51,455 bases of DNA from Paludibacterium sp. (GTDB taxonomy: Bacteria > Pseudomonadota > Gammaproteobacteria > Burkholderiales > Chromobacteriaceae), in assembly GCF_019232825.1 (NCBI RefSeq), contig NZ_JAFAND010000003.1, positions 1 through 51,455 of the forward strand. Reading direction: 5' to 3'. A program made the position numbers and the translations under genes. The notes under the pieces are model-generated. The model was not told where the DNA came from. It saw only the letters and a list, made by a program, of their open reading frames with translations, and did no database searches. This document shows, in pieces, positions 42,784-51,302 of this stretch; within the stretch, counting starts at the first letter, position 1, and the number at the start of each line of letters is the position of its first letter.

Positions 42784-43617
42784 ATGAAACTTAAATTCAG
42801 CAAAATGCATGGGCTGGGCAATGACTTCATGGTCATTGACGGCGTACGTCAATCCGTGGACCTGACCCCAGCGCAAATCCGGCACTGGGGCGACCGCCAT
42901 TTCGGCATCGGTTTTGACCAGCTGTTGCTGGTTGAGCCGCCGACAGGGCACGACAACGATTTCCGCTACCGCATCTTCAACAACGATGGCGGCGAAGTGG
43001 AACAGTGCGGCAACGGCGCGCGCTGTTTCGCTCGCTTTGTCGCCGAACAGGGCCTGTCGGACCGGCGCATGCTGCGCGTGGAAACCGCGCGCGGCGTCAT
43101 TCAACCCGAGTTGATGGACAACGGCGAGGTGCGGGTCGACATGGGCATCCCCCGGCTCGATCCCGCCGAGATCCCGTTCGTCGCCGAACGCCAGGCGATC
43201 ACCTATCCGTTGGCGGTGGCCGGCGAATCGATCGACATCAGCGCGGTCTCCATGGGCAATCCGCATGCCGTGCTCATCGTGCCGGAAGTCGAGCTCGCGC
43301 CGGTCAAATCGATCGGGCAAGCGCTGCAGCAAAGCCGCCATTATTTTCCCGACAGCGTCAACGTCGGCTTCATGCAGATCGTGAGCCCGGACGAGATCCG
43401 CTTGCGCGTCTATGAGCGCGGCGCGGGCGAAACGCTGGCCTGCGGCACGGGGGCCTGCGCCGCCGTCGTGGCGGGTGTTCTGCGCAAACGTCTGGGAAAT
43501 CGCGTCAGAGTCCATACCCATGGCGGAGACTTGACGGTAGAATGGGCCGGCATCGGCCATGCGGTCCACATGATCGGGCCGGCCACCACGGTATTCAGCG
43601 GAGAAATCGATGCCTGA
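42784..43617 (+). CDS. dapF: Diaminopimelate epimerase DapF
   Basis: DapF converts LL-diaminopimelate to the meso form for lysine and peptidoglycan synthesis. From the ATG at 42784 (AGAGG 6 bases upstream) the protein has 277 aa, the usual length; the open frame extends further upstream, but that would add an unusual leader. It begins [18 protein letters not shown]. The two catalytic cysteines lie in [11 protein letters not shown] and in [14 protein letters not shown]. It overlaps the DUF484 gene by 8 bases, a common pairing in proteobacteria. Confidence 0.96.
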   Translation: MKLKFSKMHGLGNDFMVIDGVRQSVDLTPAQIRHWGDRHFGIGFDQLLLVEPPTGHDNDFRYRIFNNDGGEVEQCGNGARCFARFVAEQGLSDRRMLRVETARGVIQPELMDNGEVRVDMGIPRLDPAEIPFVAERQAITYPLAVAGESIDISAVSMGNPHAVLIVPEVELAPVKSIGQALQQSRHYFPDSVNVGFMQIVSPDEIRLRVYERGAGETLACGTGACAAVVAGVLRKRLGNRVRVHTHGGDLTVEWAGIGHAVHMIGPATTVFSGEIDA

Positions 43618-44275
43618 CCACAACGCGACGGTGCAGTCCGACGACGTATTGGCTTTTCTGGAGAACCATCCCGACTTTCTACAGCATCACGCCGAGCGCT
43701 TTGGCTTGAAGCACAACGGCGATCGCGTCGTGGTGTCGCTGGTGGATCGTCAGATGCTGGAACTGAAGGATCGTTGCCGCCAACTCGAGGCCCGCTTGCA
43801 ACAGCTGGTGCGCCATGGCGAGAACAACGACCAGATTCAAATCCGCATGCATCAGCTGGCATTGACGCTGTTGACCGCGGATACGCCCGCCGCGCTGGCC
43901 GCCAGCCTGCGCGCCTGCTTCGCCGACAGCTTCGGCCTGGACAGAATGGCGCTGCGTTTGTGGCATCCCGGCGCCCAGGCGTTGGCAGAGCTCTACAGCG
44001 CCAAGAGCGAGGCCGCGCTGTTGGCGCGCAACCTGAGCGCGCCCTACTGCGGCCCCTACGTCAATGACGAAGTGATGTCCTGGTTCCCCGCCGTGCCGGT
44101 ACTGCAATCGTTCAGCCAAGTCGCGCTGCGCGACGAGCACGGCGAGCCGTTCGGACTGCTGGTGCTGGCCAGCGACGACCCGGACCGCTTCACCCACGAC
44201 ATGCACACCCACTACCTGGTACAAATCGGCGAATTGATCAGCGCCGCCTGGCGCCGCCTGCTGGGTCCGGCGTGA
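43610..44275 (+). CDS. DUF484 family protein
   Basis: A 221-aa cytoplasmic protein of the DUF484 family. Residues about 10-35 hold the conserved start [16 protein letters not shown] coiled coil of about 40 residues around [22 protein letters not shown] follows, then a GAF-like domain to the end ([30 protein letters not shown]). The biochemical role is not established. It usually lies between dapF and xerC; here xerC is replaced by a membrane-protein gene that overlaps the stop by 4 bases (GTGA). Confidence 0.88.
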   Translation: MPDHNATVQSDDVLAFLENHPDFLQHHAERFGLKHNGDRVVVSLVDRQMLELKDRCRQLEARLQQLVRHGENNDQIQIRMHQLALTLLTADTPAALAASLRACFADSFGLDRMALRLWHPGAQALAELYSAKSEAALLARNLSAPYCGPYVNDEVMSWFPAVPVLQSFSQVALRDEHGEPFGLLVLASDDPDRFTHDMHTHYLVQIGELISAAWRRLLGPA

Positions 44276-44835
44276 GTCCGTTGCTGCCCGCGCTTTTCGT
44301 CGCCATGGTGGGCGGCTTCTGGCTCTTTGCCCTATGGCGTGTCGTCGCCAGCGGGCACGGCGTAGCGCAGGCGTGCTTTGTCGCCGGGTATCTGCCCTTG
44401 GCCATCGTGGTGCGGCTCGGCCATCCGCCCGACCCGATGGCGCCGATCTGGGCGCCGTTCCTTTACCCCTACACCTGGGGCGGCATCGCCGCCCTGTTTT
44501 GGGCCGCGAGCCAATTGCGCGCCAGCCGGCACGGCATCGTGGTCGACGGCACCCCGCCGCGCATGGCGGCATTCTACTTGGCGCTACTGGCGCTGCATGC
44601 CGGCGCGGTGCTCGCCGCGCCGTTGCATAGCGGCCACGTGCTGACTCTCTATCTGATGGTACCGCCGGCCATGGTCGTGCTGGCGCTGTTGCTCTATCTC
44701 AGCATCTCGCTGCTGTTCCGTCGGGCCGGCCGCACTGTGATGTCCTGGGGCGCGCTCGCCGTGCTGGCGCTGCTACCGGCGGGCTGGGTCAAGCTGTGCG
44801 AGCTCGCCGTGCCGGCGCTGTTGCGCTACGCCTGA
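44272..44835 (+). CDS. Multi-pass membrane protein of unknown function (187 aa)
   Basis: I do not recognise the family. About five hydrophobic segments are visible (around residues 5-27, 32-48, 65-82, 98-115 and 125-148, with a further one near 158-176). The GTG start overlaps the DUF484 stop (GTGA), so it is translationally coupled to dapF-DUF484. It converges on the PrpF-like gene, and the two 3' ends overlap by 10 bases. Confidence 0.7.
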   Translation: MSPLLPALFVAMVGGFWLFALWRVVASGHGVAQACFVAGYLPLAIVVRLGHPPDPMAPIWAPFLYPYTWGGIAALFWAASQLRASRHGIVVDGTPPRMAAFYLALLALHAGAVLAAPLHSGHVLTLYLMVPPAMVVLALLLYLSISLLFRRAGRTVMSWGALAVLALLPAGWVKLCELAVPALLRYA

Positions 44836-46061
44836 CATTGCGCGGCGACGCGCGCGAGCCAACCCGCCAAGGCGGAAGACGCGCGCGTCAACGGCACGTG
44901 TCCACGCATCAAAATCTGCGCATTGCGCCGATAAACGGCGCGAAGGATATCGACGCCTCGCGAGCCGACCTCGGCCTCGATTCGGGCGCGCAGCAAACCG
45001 GCCGGATTTTCCAACACAATGTCGATCACCTGCGCCGAGCGCAGGGCAGGCAAGCCCGTCGCCAGCTCGTTGGCCACCGTACCCGGCACCAGGCATGCCG
45101 AGGCGATGCAGCAAGCCCCGGACACCGCCAGCGCGGCGTGCGGCTGTTGCGGCGTGAAATAGCGCACCAAAAGCTGCGACTCCCCGCGCCCAGGCGCCAA
45201 GATCGCCACCTTGGGCAAGGTTTCGCTTCTGGCCAACGCCGCCTCATCCAGCAAACGGCCATCGGCGTCCGTCAACCCCATGCGCAGCGCCGCCGCCACC
45301 CATAATTGCCGCAGACGGCGCATAAAGTCCGTGTCCTGCGCCAGCGCCGCGGGCGCCTCCTCGGCCGACTTGCCCAGATCCGCCGCCCGGATCAACACCA
45401 TCGGCACCGCGACATCGACACAGCTTACCGGGATGCCATCGATCTCATCGCGCGCGGCGCCCGTCGGCAACAGCCGGCCGGTTTTGGCGCCGGCCGGCGC
45501 CAACAGCGTCAGATCCACCGCCGGCCACGCGCCATCGACACCCGGCATACCGTCGCAGCGCGGCTGCCCGTCAGGACGGCATTGCAGCCGCGCCTCGCTG
45601 ATCACGCCGGTATTGGTGTTGCGAATGACCATGCGGCAGCTGCCGTCGTCTTCCGGCTGCAGCAAGCCGACATCGAGCGCCCACAGGGGCAAGGAGGAGG
45701 TCAGATTGCCGCAATTGGCGCGCCAGTCGATGGCGTCGGTATGCGCCGCGAGCTGCGCCAGCGTGCTGACCAAGCGCCAGCCCGATTCGGCATGCTCGAC
45801 GTTGACGAGAAAAACCTTGTTGCTGGTGGGCGTGACGCGCCCCAAACCGGTGAGCTGACGATTATTCGGTAGGTCGCCCTGTAAGGGCACGCCCAGCAAA
45901 TGGCGCAGCAGCTCGTCGCGCACGGCGGCGTCGGCGGGCATCAGCGATTGCGGCAGAACGAGTCCGGTCGAGGTGCCGCCGCGCACCAGATGCACAGGGC
46001 AATGCCAAACGCCGCCGGCCCGATAGGGGCCGGTGAGCGGCATCGGCGGGATAAGCCTCAA
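44826..46061 (-). CDS. PrpF-family isomerase
   Basis: A 411-aa protein of the PrpF/DUF453 family (diaminopimelate-epimerase-like fold), whose members move double bonds in small di- and tricarboxylates (PrpF for methylaconitate, GalD for oxalomesaconate). Signatures are LVRGGTSTGLVL at the N terminus and WRANCGNLTSSLPLWAL. It begins with a TTG at 46061, with GGAG about 8 bases upstream; an ATG at 46043 is the alternative. It is the last gene of the serC-pheA operon, 58 bases after the DAHP-synthase-like gene. No prpB, prpC or acnD is present, so propionate metabolism is not supported here. Confidence 0.85.
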   Translation of the reverse strand: MRLIPPMPLTGPYRAGGVWHCPVHLVRGGTSTGLVLPQSLMPADAAVRDELLRHLLGVPLQGDLPNNRQLTGLGRVTPTSNKVFLVNVEHAESGWRLVSTLAQLAAHTDAIDWRANCGNLTSSLPLWALDVGLLQPEDDGSCRMVIRNTNTGVISEARLQCRPDGQPRCDGMPGVDGAWPAVDLTLLAPAGAKTGRLLPTGAARDEIDGIPVSCVDVAVPMVLIRAADLGKSAEEAPAALAQDTDFMRRLRQLWVAAALRMGLTDADGRLLDEAALARSETLPKVAILAPGRGESQLLVRYFTPQQPHAALAVSGACCIASACLVPGTVANELATGLPALRSAQVIDIVLENPAGLLRARIEAEVGSRGVDILRAVYRRNAQILMRGHVPLTRASSALAGWLARVAAQCQA

Positions 46062-46119
46062 GCCTTGGCTCCGGCGAGGGGGAATGGGTTGCGTGCGCGG
46101 CGCGTCATGACATTCCTTC

Positions 46120-47136
46120 CTAGAGGGTGCGGTCCATGACCTGAGCCAAAGGCCGCAACGCCGCCATCAGCGAGGACAGCTGCGCCGGCGTCAGCGCTTG
46201 CTCGGCATGGCAACGCGCTTGCGCCGGATTGGGGTGAACGTCGAGCCACAGGCCATCCGCGCCCGCCGCCACGGCGGCGGCGGCCAGCGGCGGCGTCATC
46301 CAGGCCTTGCCGGTCGCCCGCGCCGGTTCGACGATCACCGGCAAATGGGTCTCCGCCTTCAATGCCGCAATGGCGCCGATATCGAGCAACGTGCGATAAC
46401 CCGGCTCCAGGCTTTTGACGCCGCATTCGCAAAAAATGATGCGGTGATTGCCTCCGGCCGCCACGGTTTCCGCGGCCATCAGCCACTCGGCCAGCGTGGC
46501 GGCCGGACCGCGTTTGAGAATGACCGGCTTGTTGAGGCGCCCCACTTCACGCAGCAGTTCCGTATTGCCCATCGGATGAGCAACAATGGCCAGCGCGTCG
46601 ATTTCCAATTCGAGAAACGCGTCAATGACGCGCACATCCGCCAGCTCCGCCACGGCAGGCAGCCCGGATGCCGTGGCGGCGGCGCCAAGCCGGGCCAGCC
46701 CATCCACGCCCAAGCCTTGAAAGCCATAAGGCGTTTCGCTGTGCAAAAACACCCCGCCGTGCAGCAAGTGACCGCCGCTGTCGCGCACCGCCGAGGCCGC
46801 GGCGGCGATCTGTTCGTCGCTCTCCACCGCGGGCGGCCCGGCAATCACCTGCAGCGCACGGCCGCCGAAGGCCTGGCCGCGAATCGTCACAATCGACGGC
46901 TCGGGGTGAATTTCACGGCTGACCAGCCGGTACTCGCGCATCACGCGCAGTGCGCGTTCCACCCCCGGCATCCGCTCGAACAAGGCCGGATCGAGGGTGC
47001 GCTCGTCGCCAATGGCGCCGATCAACGTGCGCTCGGTGCCACGTGAAATATGCTCGGAAAGGCCAGCGGCGCGGATGCGCGCCACCACCCCGGCAATGTC
47101 GGCCGCCGAGGCGTCCGACGACATGACAATGATCAT
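46120..47136 (-). CDS. DAHP synthase-like protein lacking all metal ligands
   Basis: A 338-aa protein aligned over its whole length with type I-beta DAHP synthases: an N-terminal ferredoxin-like domain (MIIVM...ERTLIGAIGD), then the barrel (VIAGPP, PYGFQGLG, NKPVILKRG, HLPVIVEP, GADGLWLDVHP). The residues that make the enzyme work are changed. The metal ligands Cys, His, Glu and Asp are Pro102, Arg273, Asp299 and His310. The PEP-site KPRTSP is LHSETP, GARNxQN is VAHPMGN, and CERG is CECG. It should not make DAHP by the known metal-dependent mechanism. The ATG at 47136 follows GGAGG and overlaps the ElbB-like stop by 4 bases. I infer a repurposed enzyme acting with its operon neighbours. Confidence 0.85.
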   Translation of the reverse strand: MIIVMSSDASAADIAGVVARIRAAGLSEHISRGTERTLIGAIGDERTLDPALFERMPGVERALRVMREYRLVSREIHPEPSIVTIRGQAFGGRALQVIAGPPAVESDEQIAAAASAVRDSGGHLLHGGVFLHSETPYGFQGLGVDGLARLGAAATASGLPAVAELADVRVIDAFLELEIDALAIVAHPMGNTELLREVGRLNKPVILKRGPAATLAEWLMAAETVAAGGNHRIIFCECGVKSLEPGYRTLLDIGAIAALKAETHLPVIVEPARATGKAWMTPPLAAAAVAAGADGLWLDVHPNPAQARCHAEQALTPAQLSSLMAALRPLAQVMDRTL

Positions 47137-47834
47137 CCGCCCTCCTGTTGCGCCAAGAGCCAGCACATCGCCGAGACGGCGGCTTGGGCCGCACCGAAAA
47201 GATCGGCGGGGCTCGCCTTGGCATAGAGGCCCGCCGGCACGCTGACGATCCGCTGCGCGTCGTCGATGCAAGCCTCGTCCAGCGCGCACTCGACATGGCG
47301 CAGCCCCCAGGCTTCCAGCGCATCGATGTACTCGCCCGCCTCATCCTCATGCCCGAACGTCAGCCGCGCGCCATGCCGCCCCAGCTCGCGCGCCAGGAGC
47401 GCAGGCACCAGCGCCGCCGGGCCCAGCGCGACAAACGGCCGCCCGGCGAGAAAAACCGGCATCAACGCGTCCAGCACGTCCGGCGCCAGCGTTGCCCCGG
47501 CGCCGCGCACGGCAAAATTGGTTAAATTGCGCAACACCCCGCCGCCGCCCGGCAGCAGCACCGCGTCCAACCGGACGGGGTCCAGCTCCGACAGCGGCTC
47601 GATAACGCCGCGGGTAAGGCGCGCCGACTCGATCAGCATGTGCCGCGCATCCTGCATGGCGCGGCCACTGGCATGATCAATCACCTCGCGCTGGGCGCGG
47701 CTCGGCGCAAAGCAGCGCACCCGGCAACCCTCCTGCGACAGGGCGATCAGACTACCCGCCGCCTCAAGGACGTCGCTGCCGTCTCCGATTCCGCAGCCGC
47801 AAAGCACCAGCGCGATAGTTGGCGTGCCAATCAT
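47133..47834 (-). CDS. ElbB/DJ-1-like protein without nucleophilic Cys
   Basis: A 233-aa DJ-1/PfpI-superfamily protein close to ElbB, a glyoxalase-like protein. Matching stretches include GCGIGDGSDVLEA, CFAPSRAQREVIDH, LIESARLTRGVIEPLSELDP and NLTNFAVRGA. At the nucleophile elbow ElbB has CIAPA, but here the sequence is VALGPAAL with Gly138 where the Cys should be, and GGFG is GGGG. ElbB-type glyoxalase activity is thus unlikely. It lies between the LOG gene (12-base gap) and the DAHP-synthase-like gene (4-base overlap). Confidence 0.8.
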   Translation of the reverse strand: MIGTPTIALVLCGCGIGDGSDVLEAAGSLIALSQEGCRVRCFAPSRAQREVIDHASGRAMQDARHMLIESARLTRGVIEPLSELDPVRLDAVLLPGGGGVLRNLTNFAVRGAGATLAPDVLDALMPVFLAGRPFVALGPAALVPALLARELGRHGARLTFGHEDEAGEYIDALEAWGLRHVECALDEACIDDAQRIVSVPAGLYAKASPADLFGAAQAAVSAMCWLLAQQEGG

Positions 47835-47846
47835 GAGGCCACCCGA

Positions 47847-48434
47847 TCAGGTTTTATCCAAGGACAGCGGCTCGCCCTTGGGCGCGTGTCGTTGCCGGCA
47901 CAGCATGGCGAGCAGGCAGTCGACGTCTTGTGCCAGACAAAAGCGCTCCATCGCCGCGCCGCGAATGAAACCCTGCTCGCGCATATGGCGCACCATCGCG
48001 AGCAGGGGCTGGTAAAACCCATCGACATCCAAGAGGCCGATCGGCTTGGCATGCACACCCAACTGCGACCAGGTCACGATCTCGAACAGTTCGTCGAGCG
48101 TGCCGAATCCGCCCGGCAAGGCGACGAACGCATCGGCCAGCGCCGCCATCTTGGCTTTGCGCTCGTGCATGGTTTCGGTGACATGGAGCGTGGTCAGTCC
48201 GTCATGAGCCACCTCGCGCGCCTGGAGAAACGCGGGGATCACGCCGACCACCTCGCCGCCCGCCGCCAGGGCGGCATCGGCGGCCGCCCCCATCAGGCCC
48301 ACATTGCCGCCGCCATAAACGAGCGTCAGCCCAGCGTCGGCGACCGCGCGGCCAAACCGGCGCGCCGCGGCGACATAGGAAGGCGAACCGCCGTTGGCGG
48401 AGCCACAGAACAAGCAAACGGAACGTATCGCCAT
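47847..48434 (-). CDS. LOG-family nucleoside 5'-monophosphate phosphoribohydrolase
   Basis: A 195-aa LOG-family protein (Rossmann fold). The family removes ribose 5-phosphate from cytokinin or other nucleotides. It starts [15 protein letters not shown] at the ATG 48434, 5 bases after the pheA stop; a longer open frame reaches back into pheA but lacks family similarity. GGGNVGLMG and the catalytic motif [12 protein letters not shown] are intact, with MHERKAKM before them. LOG genes occur both as housekeeping genes and in biosynthetic clusters; the operon position here suits either. Confidence 0.9.
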   Translation of the reverse strand: MAIRSVCLFCGSANGGSPSYVAAARRFGRAVADAGLTLVYGGGNVGLMGAAADAALAAGGEVVGVIPAFLQAREVAHDGLTTLHVTETMHERKAKMAALADAFVALPGGFGTLDELFEIVTWSQLGVHAKPIGLLDVDGFYQPLLAMVRHMREQGFIRGAAMERFCLAQDVDCLLAMLCRQRHAPKGEPLSLDKT

Positions 48435-48439
48435 AGCGG

Positions 48440-49513
48440 TCAGATCACGGCCAACGGGTAGGAACCCAGGATTTTGACAAAGGCGGCACTGGCCTTGAGC
48501 GCCTCGAGCGCCGCCACGACATTGACGTCGGACTGATGTCCCTCGATATCGATGAAGTACACGTATTCCCACAGTCCGGCGCGCGCCGGGCGCGACTCCA
48601 GCTTGGTCATCGACACGCCGTTGGCCGCAATCGGCGCCAACAACGTATACAGTGCGCCGGCGCGGTTGGGCGCCGCCACGATCAGCGACGTTTTGTCCTC
48701 GCCGGTGGGGCCGACGTCTTGATGGCCGAGCACCAGGAAGCGCGTGGTGTTGTTCGGTTCGTCCTCGATGCGTTCAGCCACCTTGATCAACTGATAACGC
48801 TCGGCGGCCGCCTGACCGGCGATCGCCGCCACACCGGGCTCGACGCCGGCGAGCCTTGCCGCTTCGGCGTTGCTGGCCACGGACACCCGTTCGACGTCCG
48901 GCAAATTCTTGTTCAGCCATTCGTGACACTGCGCCAGCGCCTGCGCATGCGCATACACGCGGCGCACCGGCGCCTCTGCGTCCTCGGCACGGCGCAAGAG
49001 GTGGTGATGAATGCGCAGCACCACCTCGCCACAAATCTTGAGAGAGCTTGCCAGCATCAAATCGAGCGTGCGTCCGACCGCGCCCTCGGTGGAGTTCTCC
49101 ACCGGCGCCACCACGTAGTCGAGCGTACGCGCCTCGACCAACCGAAACGCCTCGTCCACCGAGGCACAGGCGACCGTGCGCGCGGCATGGCCAAAGTGCT
49201 TGATGGCGGCCAGCTGGGTAAAAGTGCCCTCGGGGCCGAGATACGCGATCGACAACGGTCGCTCCAACGCCAGGCACTCCGACATCACCTCGCGGAACAG
49301 CCGCGCCACCGACTCGGACGACAGCGGCCCCTGATTGAGCGAGCGGATGCGACGCAGAACTTGCGCCTCGCGTTCAGGGCGATAGACGACGCCGCCGCCC
49401 TTGATTTCTCCGATGGCTCGCGCATGCGACGCACGTTGATTGAGCAGATCGAGGACCTGCACGTCGATGCCGTCAATGGCATCGCGATGTTGTTTCAGTA
49501 AATGATCCGACAC
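48440..49513 (-). CDS. pheA: Bifunctional chorismate mutase/prephenate dehydratase PheA
   Basis: The P-protein of phenylalanine synthesis: chorismate to prephenate to phenylpyruvate. The 357-aa protein has an AroQ-type chorismate mutase at about 1-90 ([16 protein letters not shown]). The prephenate dehydratase at about 95-270 has [24 protein letters not shown] and the catalytic [12 protein letters not shown]-terminal ACT domain at about 285-357 has [15 protein letters not shown], which binds Phe for feedback. It starts with GTG at 49513, 3 bases after the methyltransferase stop. The serC-pheA pairing is common in betaproteobacteria; here a methyltransferase is inserted. Confidence 0.96.
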   Translation of the reverse strand: MSDHLLKQHRDAIDGIDVQVLDLLNQRASHARAIGEIKGGGVVYRPEREAQVLRRIRSLNQGPLSSESVARLFREVMSECLALERPLSIAYLGPEGTFTQLAAIKHFGHAARTVACASVDEAFRLVEARTLDYVVAPVENSTEGAVGRTLDLMLASSLKICGEVVLRIHHHLLRRAEDAEAPVRRVYAHAQALAQCHEWLNKNLPDVERVSVASNAEAARLAGVEPGVAAIAGQAAAERYQLIKVAERIEDEPNNTTRFLVLGHQDVGPTGEDKTSLIVAAPNRAGALYTLLAPIAANGVSMTKLESRPARAGLWEYVYFIDIEGHQSDVNVVAALEALKASAAFVKILGSYPLAVI

Positions 49514-49516
49514 GTT

Positions 49517-50107
49517 TTATTCGTCTTTCAAGATGACAAATTGGCCTTTTCCGATCGGATAAGTTTCGGCGAGATAGCCGTCGGTCGCAAGCACCTGTTC
49601 GATGAACGGCGCGCATTCCTGCGGATGCGACAAGGCGTTGTCCATCACTAAGAGCCCGCCCGGACGCAATACGCGGCAGATTTGCGGCCACAGCGCCGGA
49701 TAGCTTGAGCGATCGGCGTCGAGAAACAGGAAATCCACCGGCCCGGCTTCCAGTGCGGACAGCCATGCGGCCGCCTCGACGGTTTCGAGCCGCACCAAGT
49801 GCGCAAGGCCGAAGGCGGCAAGGCGCGATTCCGCCACGGCGCGGAAATCGCCGGCATTGTCGAGACTCGTGACCTTGCCTTGATTGCTTTGCGCGGCGAG
49901 CGCGAGCCACAGCGTCGAATAACCGCTGGCCGTGCCGATTTCCACGATACGGCGGGCGCCGGCGGCACGCGCCAGCTGATAGAGGAATTTGCCGGCATCG
50001 GGAGCGATCATGCGCCAGCGCGCCGACGCTGATGTCAAATTGGCATCGCGCGCCTCGCCCTCCTGCCAGAGGACTCTTAATTGTTCCAGCGTATCGTTCT
50101 GCAGCAT
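49517..50107 (-). CDS. SAM-dependent O-methyltransferase (family 3)
   Basis: A 196-aa class I methyltransferase of the COMT-like family 3, which in many bacteria methylates catechol-type or small aromatic hydroxyls. The SAM site is VEIGTASGYSTLWLA, followed by VTSLDNAG. The metal-site segment FLFLDADRSSYPA and the later VMDNALSHP are in place of the usual DADK and DN pairs. It sits between serC and pheA on the same strand, with short gaps. Its substrate cannot be told from the sequence. Confidence 0.87.
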   Translation of the reverse strand: MLQNDTLEQLRVLWQEGEARDANLTSASARWRMIAPDAGKFLYQLARAAGARRIVEIGTASGYSTLWLALAAQSNQGKVTSLDNAGDFRAVAESRLAAFGLAHLVRLETVEAAAWLSALEAGPVDFLFLDADRSSYPALWPQICRVLRPGGLLVMDNALSHPQECAPFIEQVLATDGYLAETYPIGKGQFVILKDE

Positions 50108-50155
50108 CGACTCTCCTCCTTATACGTGGCGACCAGGAGAATGCCCGCGAGGCGG

Positions 50156-51244
50156 TTACCCGTGCTGTCGGGCAAAGTCCTGCATGAAATGAACCAACGA
50201 CTTCACGCCTTCGATCGGCATGGCGTTATAGATCGAGGCGCGCATGCCGCCGACCACGCGATGTCCCTTGATCTGCACCAGGCCATTTTTCTTGGCCTCG
50301 CTCACGAAAGTGTCGTTGAGCGATTCGTCGTGCAGCCGGAAGGTCACGTTCATTTTGGACCGGAACGGCGTTTCGATATGTGTGGCGTAGAACCCGCCGC
50401 TCGTGTCAATGGCATGATAGAGCAGACCCGATTTTTCCTCGTTGCGCGCCGTAATGCCTTTGATACCGCCCTGCTCGCCGATCCACTTGAGCACCAGACC
50501 GGCGATGTAAATCGGGAACGTCGCCGGCGTGTTGTACATGGAATCGGCGTCGGCATGCACGCGATAATTGAGCATTGTCGGCGTAACGGGCCGCGCGCGG
50601 TCGAGCAGATCCTCGCGCACGATGACCACGGTCAGGCCGGACGGGCCGATGTTCTTTTGCGCGCCGGCATAAATCAGGCCGAAGCGGCTGACGTCGACTT
50701 CATGCGACAGAAACTCGGACGACATGTCGCAAACCAGCGGCACGCCGTCAAGCGTCGTCGGCACGAACGGAAACTGCAGGCCACCGATGGTTTCGTTGGC
50801 GGTGTAATGCAGGTAGGCCGCTTCAGGATCACATTGCCAGGTATCCTCGGCCGGCACGTAGGAAAAATTTCGGTCCTCGCTGGAGGCGACGACTTTGACC
50901 TTGGTGTAGCGCTTGGCCTCCTTGATGGCCAGCTTCGACCAGTGGCCGGTATTGACGACGTCGATGGACTTCTTTTCGCCCAGGAGGTTGAGCGGCACCA
51001 TGGAAAACTGCATCGAGGCGCCGCCCTGCAGGAAAAGAACATGGTAGTTGTCCGGAATGCCCATCAATCGGCGCAGATCATGCTCGGCATCATGGATGAT
51101 TTCCATGAATTCCTTGCCGCGATGGCTCATTTCCATCACGCTCATACCGCTGCCGTGCCAGTCGAGCAACTCGCTTTGCGCCTCCGCCAGCACCGAATGG
51201 GGCAACATCGCCGGGCCGGAGGAAAAATTGTAGACCTTTGCCAT
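50156..51244 (-). CDS. serC: Phosphoserine aminotransferase SerC
   Basis: SerC makes 3-phosphoserine from 3-phosphohydroxypyruvate and also acts in PLP synthesis. From the ATG at 51244 (AAAGGA 7 bases upstream) the protein has 362 aa, the usual length, beginning AKVYNFSSGPAMLP. It has MEMSHRGKEF, LFLQGGASMQF, the PLP lysine in IYAGAQKNIGPSG, and GGMRASIYNAMP near the end. The open frame continues upstream through a repeat-like region, but those residues have no family counterpart. It is first in a seven-gene operon that runs to the PrpF-like gene. Confidence 0.96.
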   Translation of the reverse strand: MAKVYNFSSGPAMLPHSVLAEAQSELLDWHGSGMSVMEMSHRGKEFMEIIHDAEHDLRRLMGIPDNYHVLFLQGGASMQFSMVPLNLLGEKKSIDVVNTGHWSKLAIKEAKRYTKVKVVASSEDRNFSYVPAEDTWQCDPEAAYLHYTANETIGGLQFPFVPTTLDGVPLVCDMSSEFLSHEVDVSRFGLIYAGAQKNIGPSGLTVVIVREDLLDRARPVTPTMLNYRVHADADSMYNTPATFPIYIAGLVLKWIGEQGGIKGITARNEEKSGLLYHAIDTSGGFYATHIETPFRSKMNVTFRLHDESLNDTFVSEAKKNGLVQIKGHRVVGGMRASIYNAMPIEGVKSLVHFMQDFARQHG

Positions 51245-51302
51245 GACAATCCTTTGTAGGGAAAGCCGGTCCGAGGCGCGGGCCGCGGCGGGCTTTCTAA
51301 TT

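Noticed and set aside
44826-46061. Methylcitrate-cycle prpF
   Set aside because: No prpB, prpC or acnD neighbours; family membership alone does not fix the substrate.
46120-47136. Calling this gene aroF/aroG (functional DAHP synthase)
   Set aside because: All four metal ligands and several substrate-binding motifs are changed, so the plain enzyme name would mislead.
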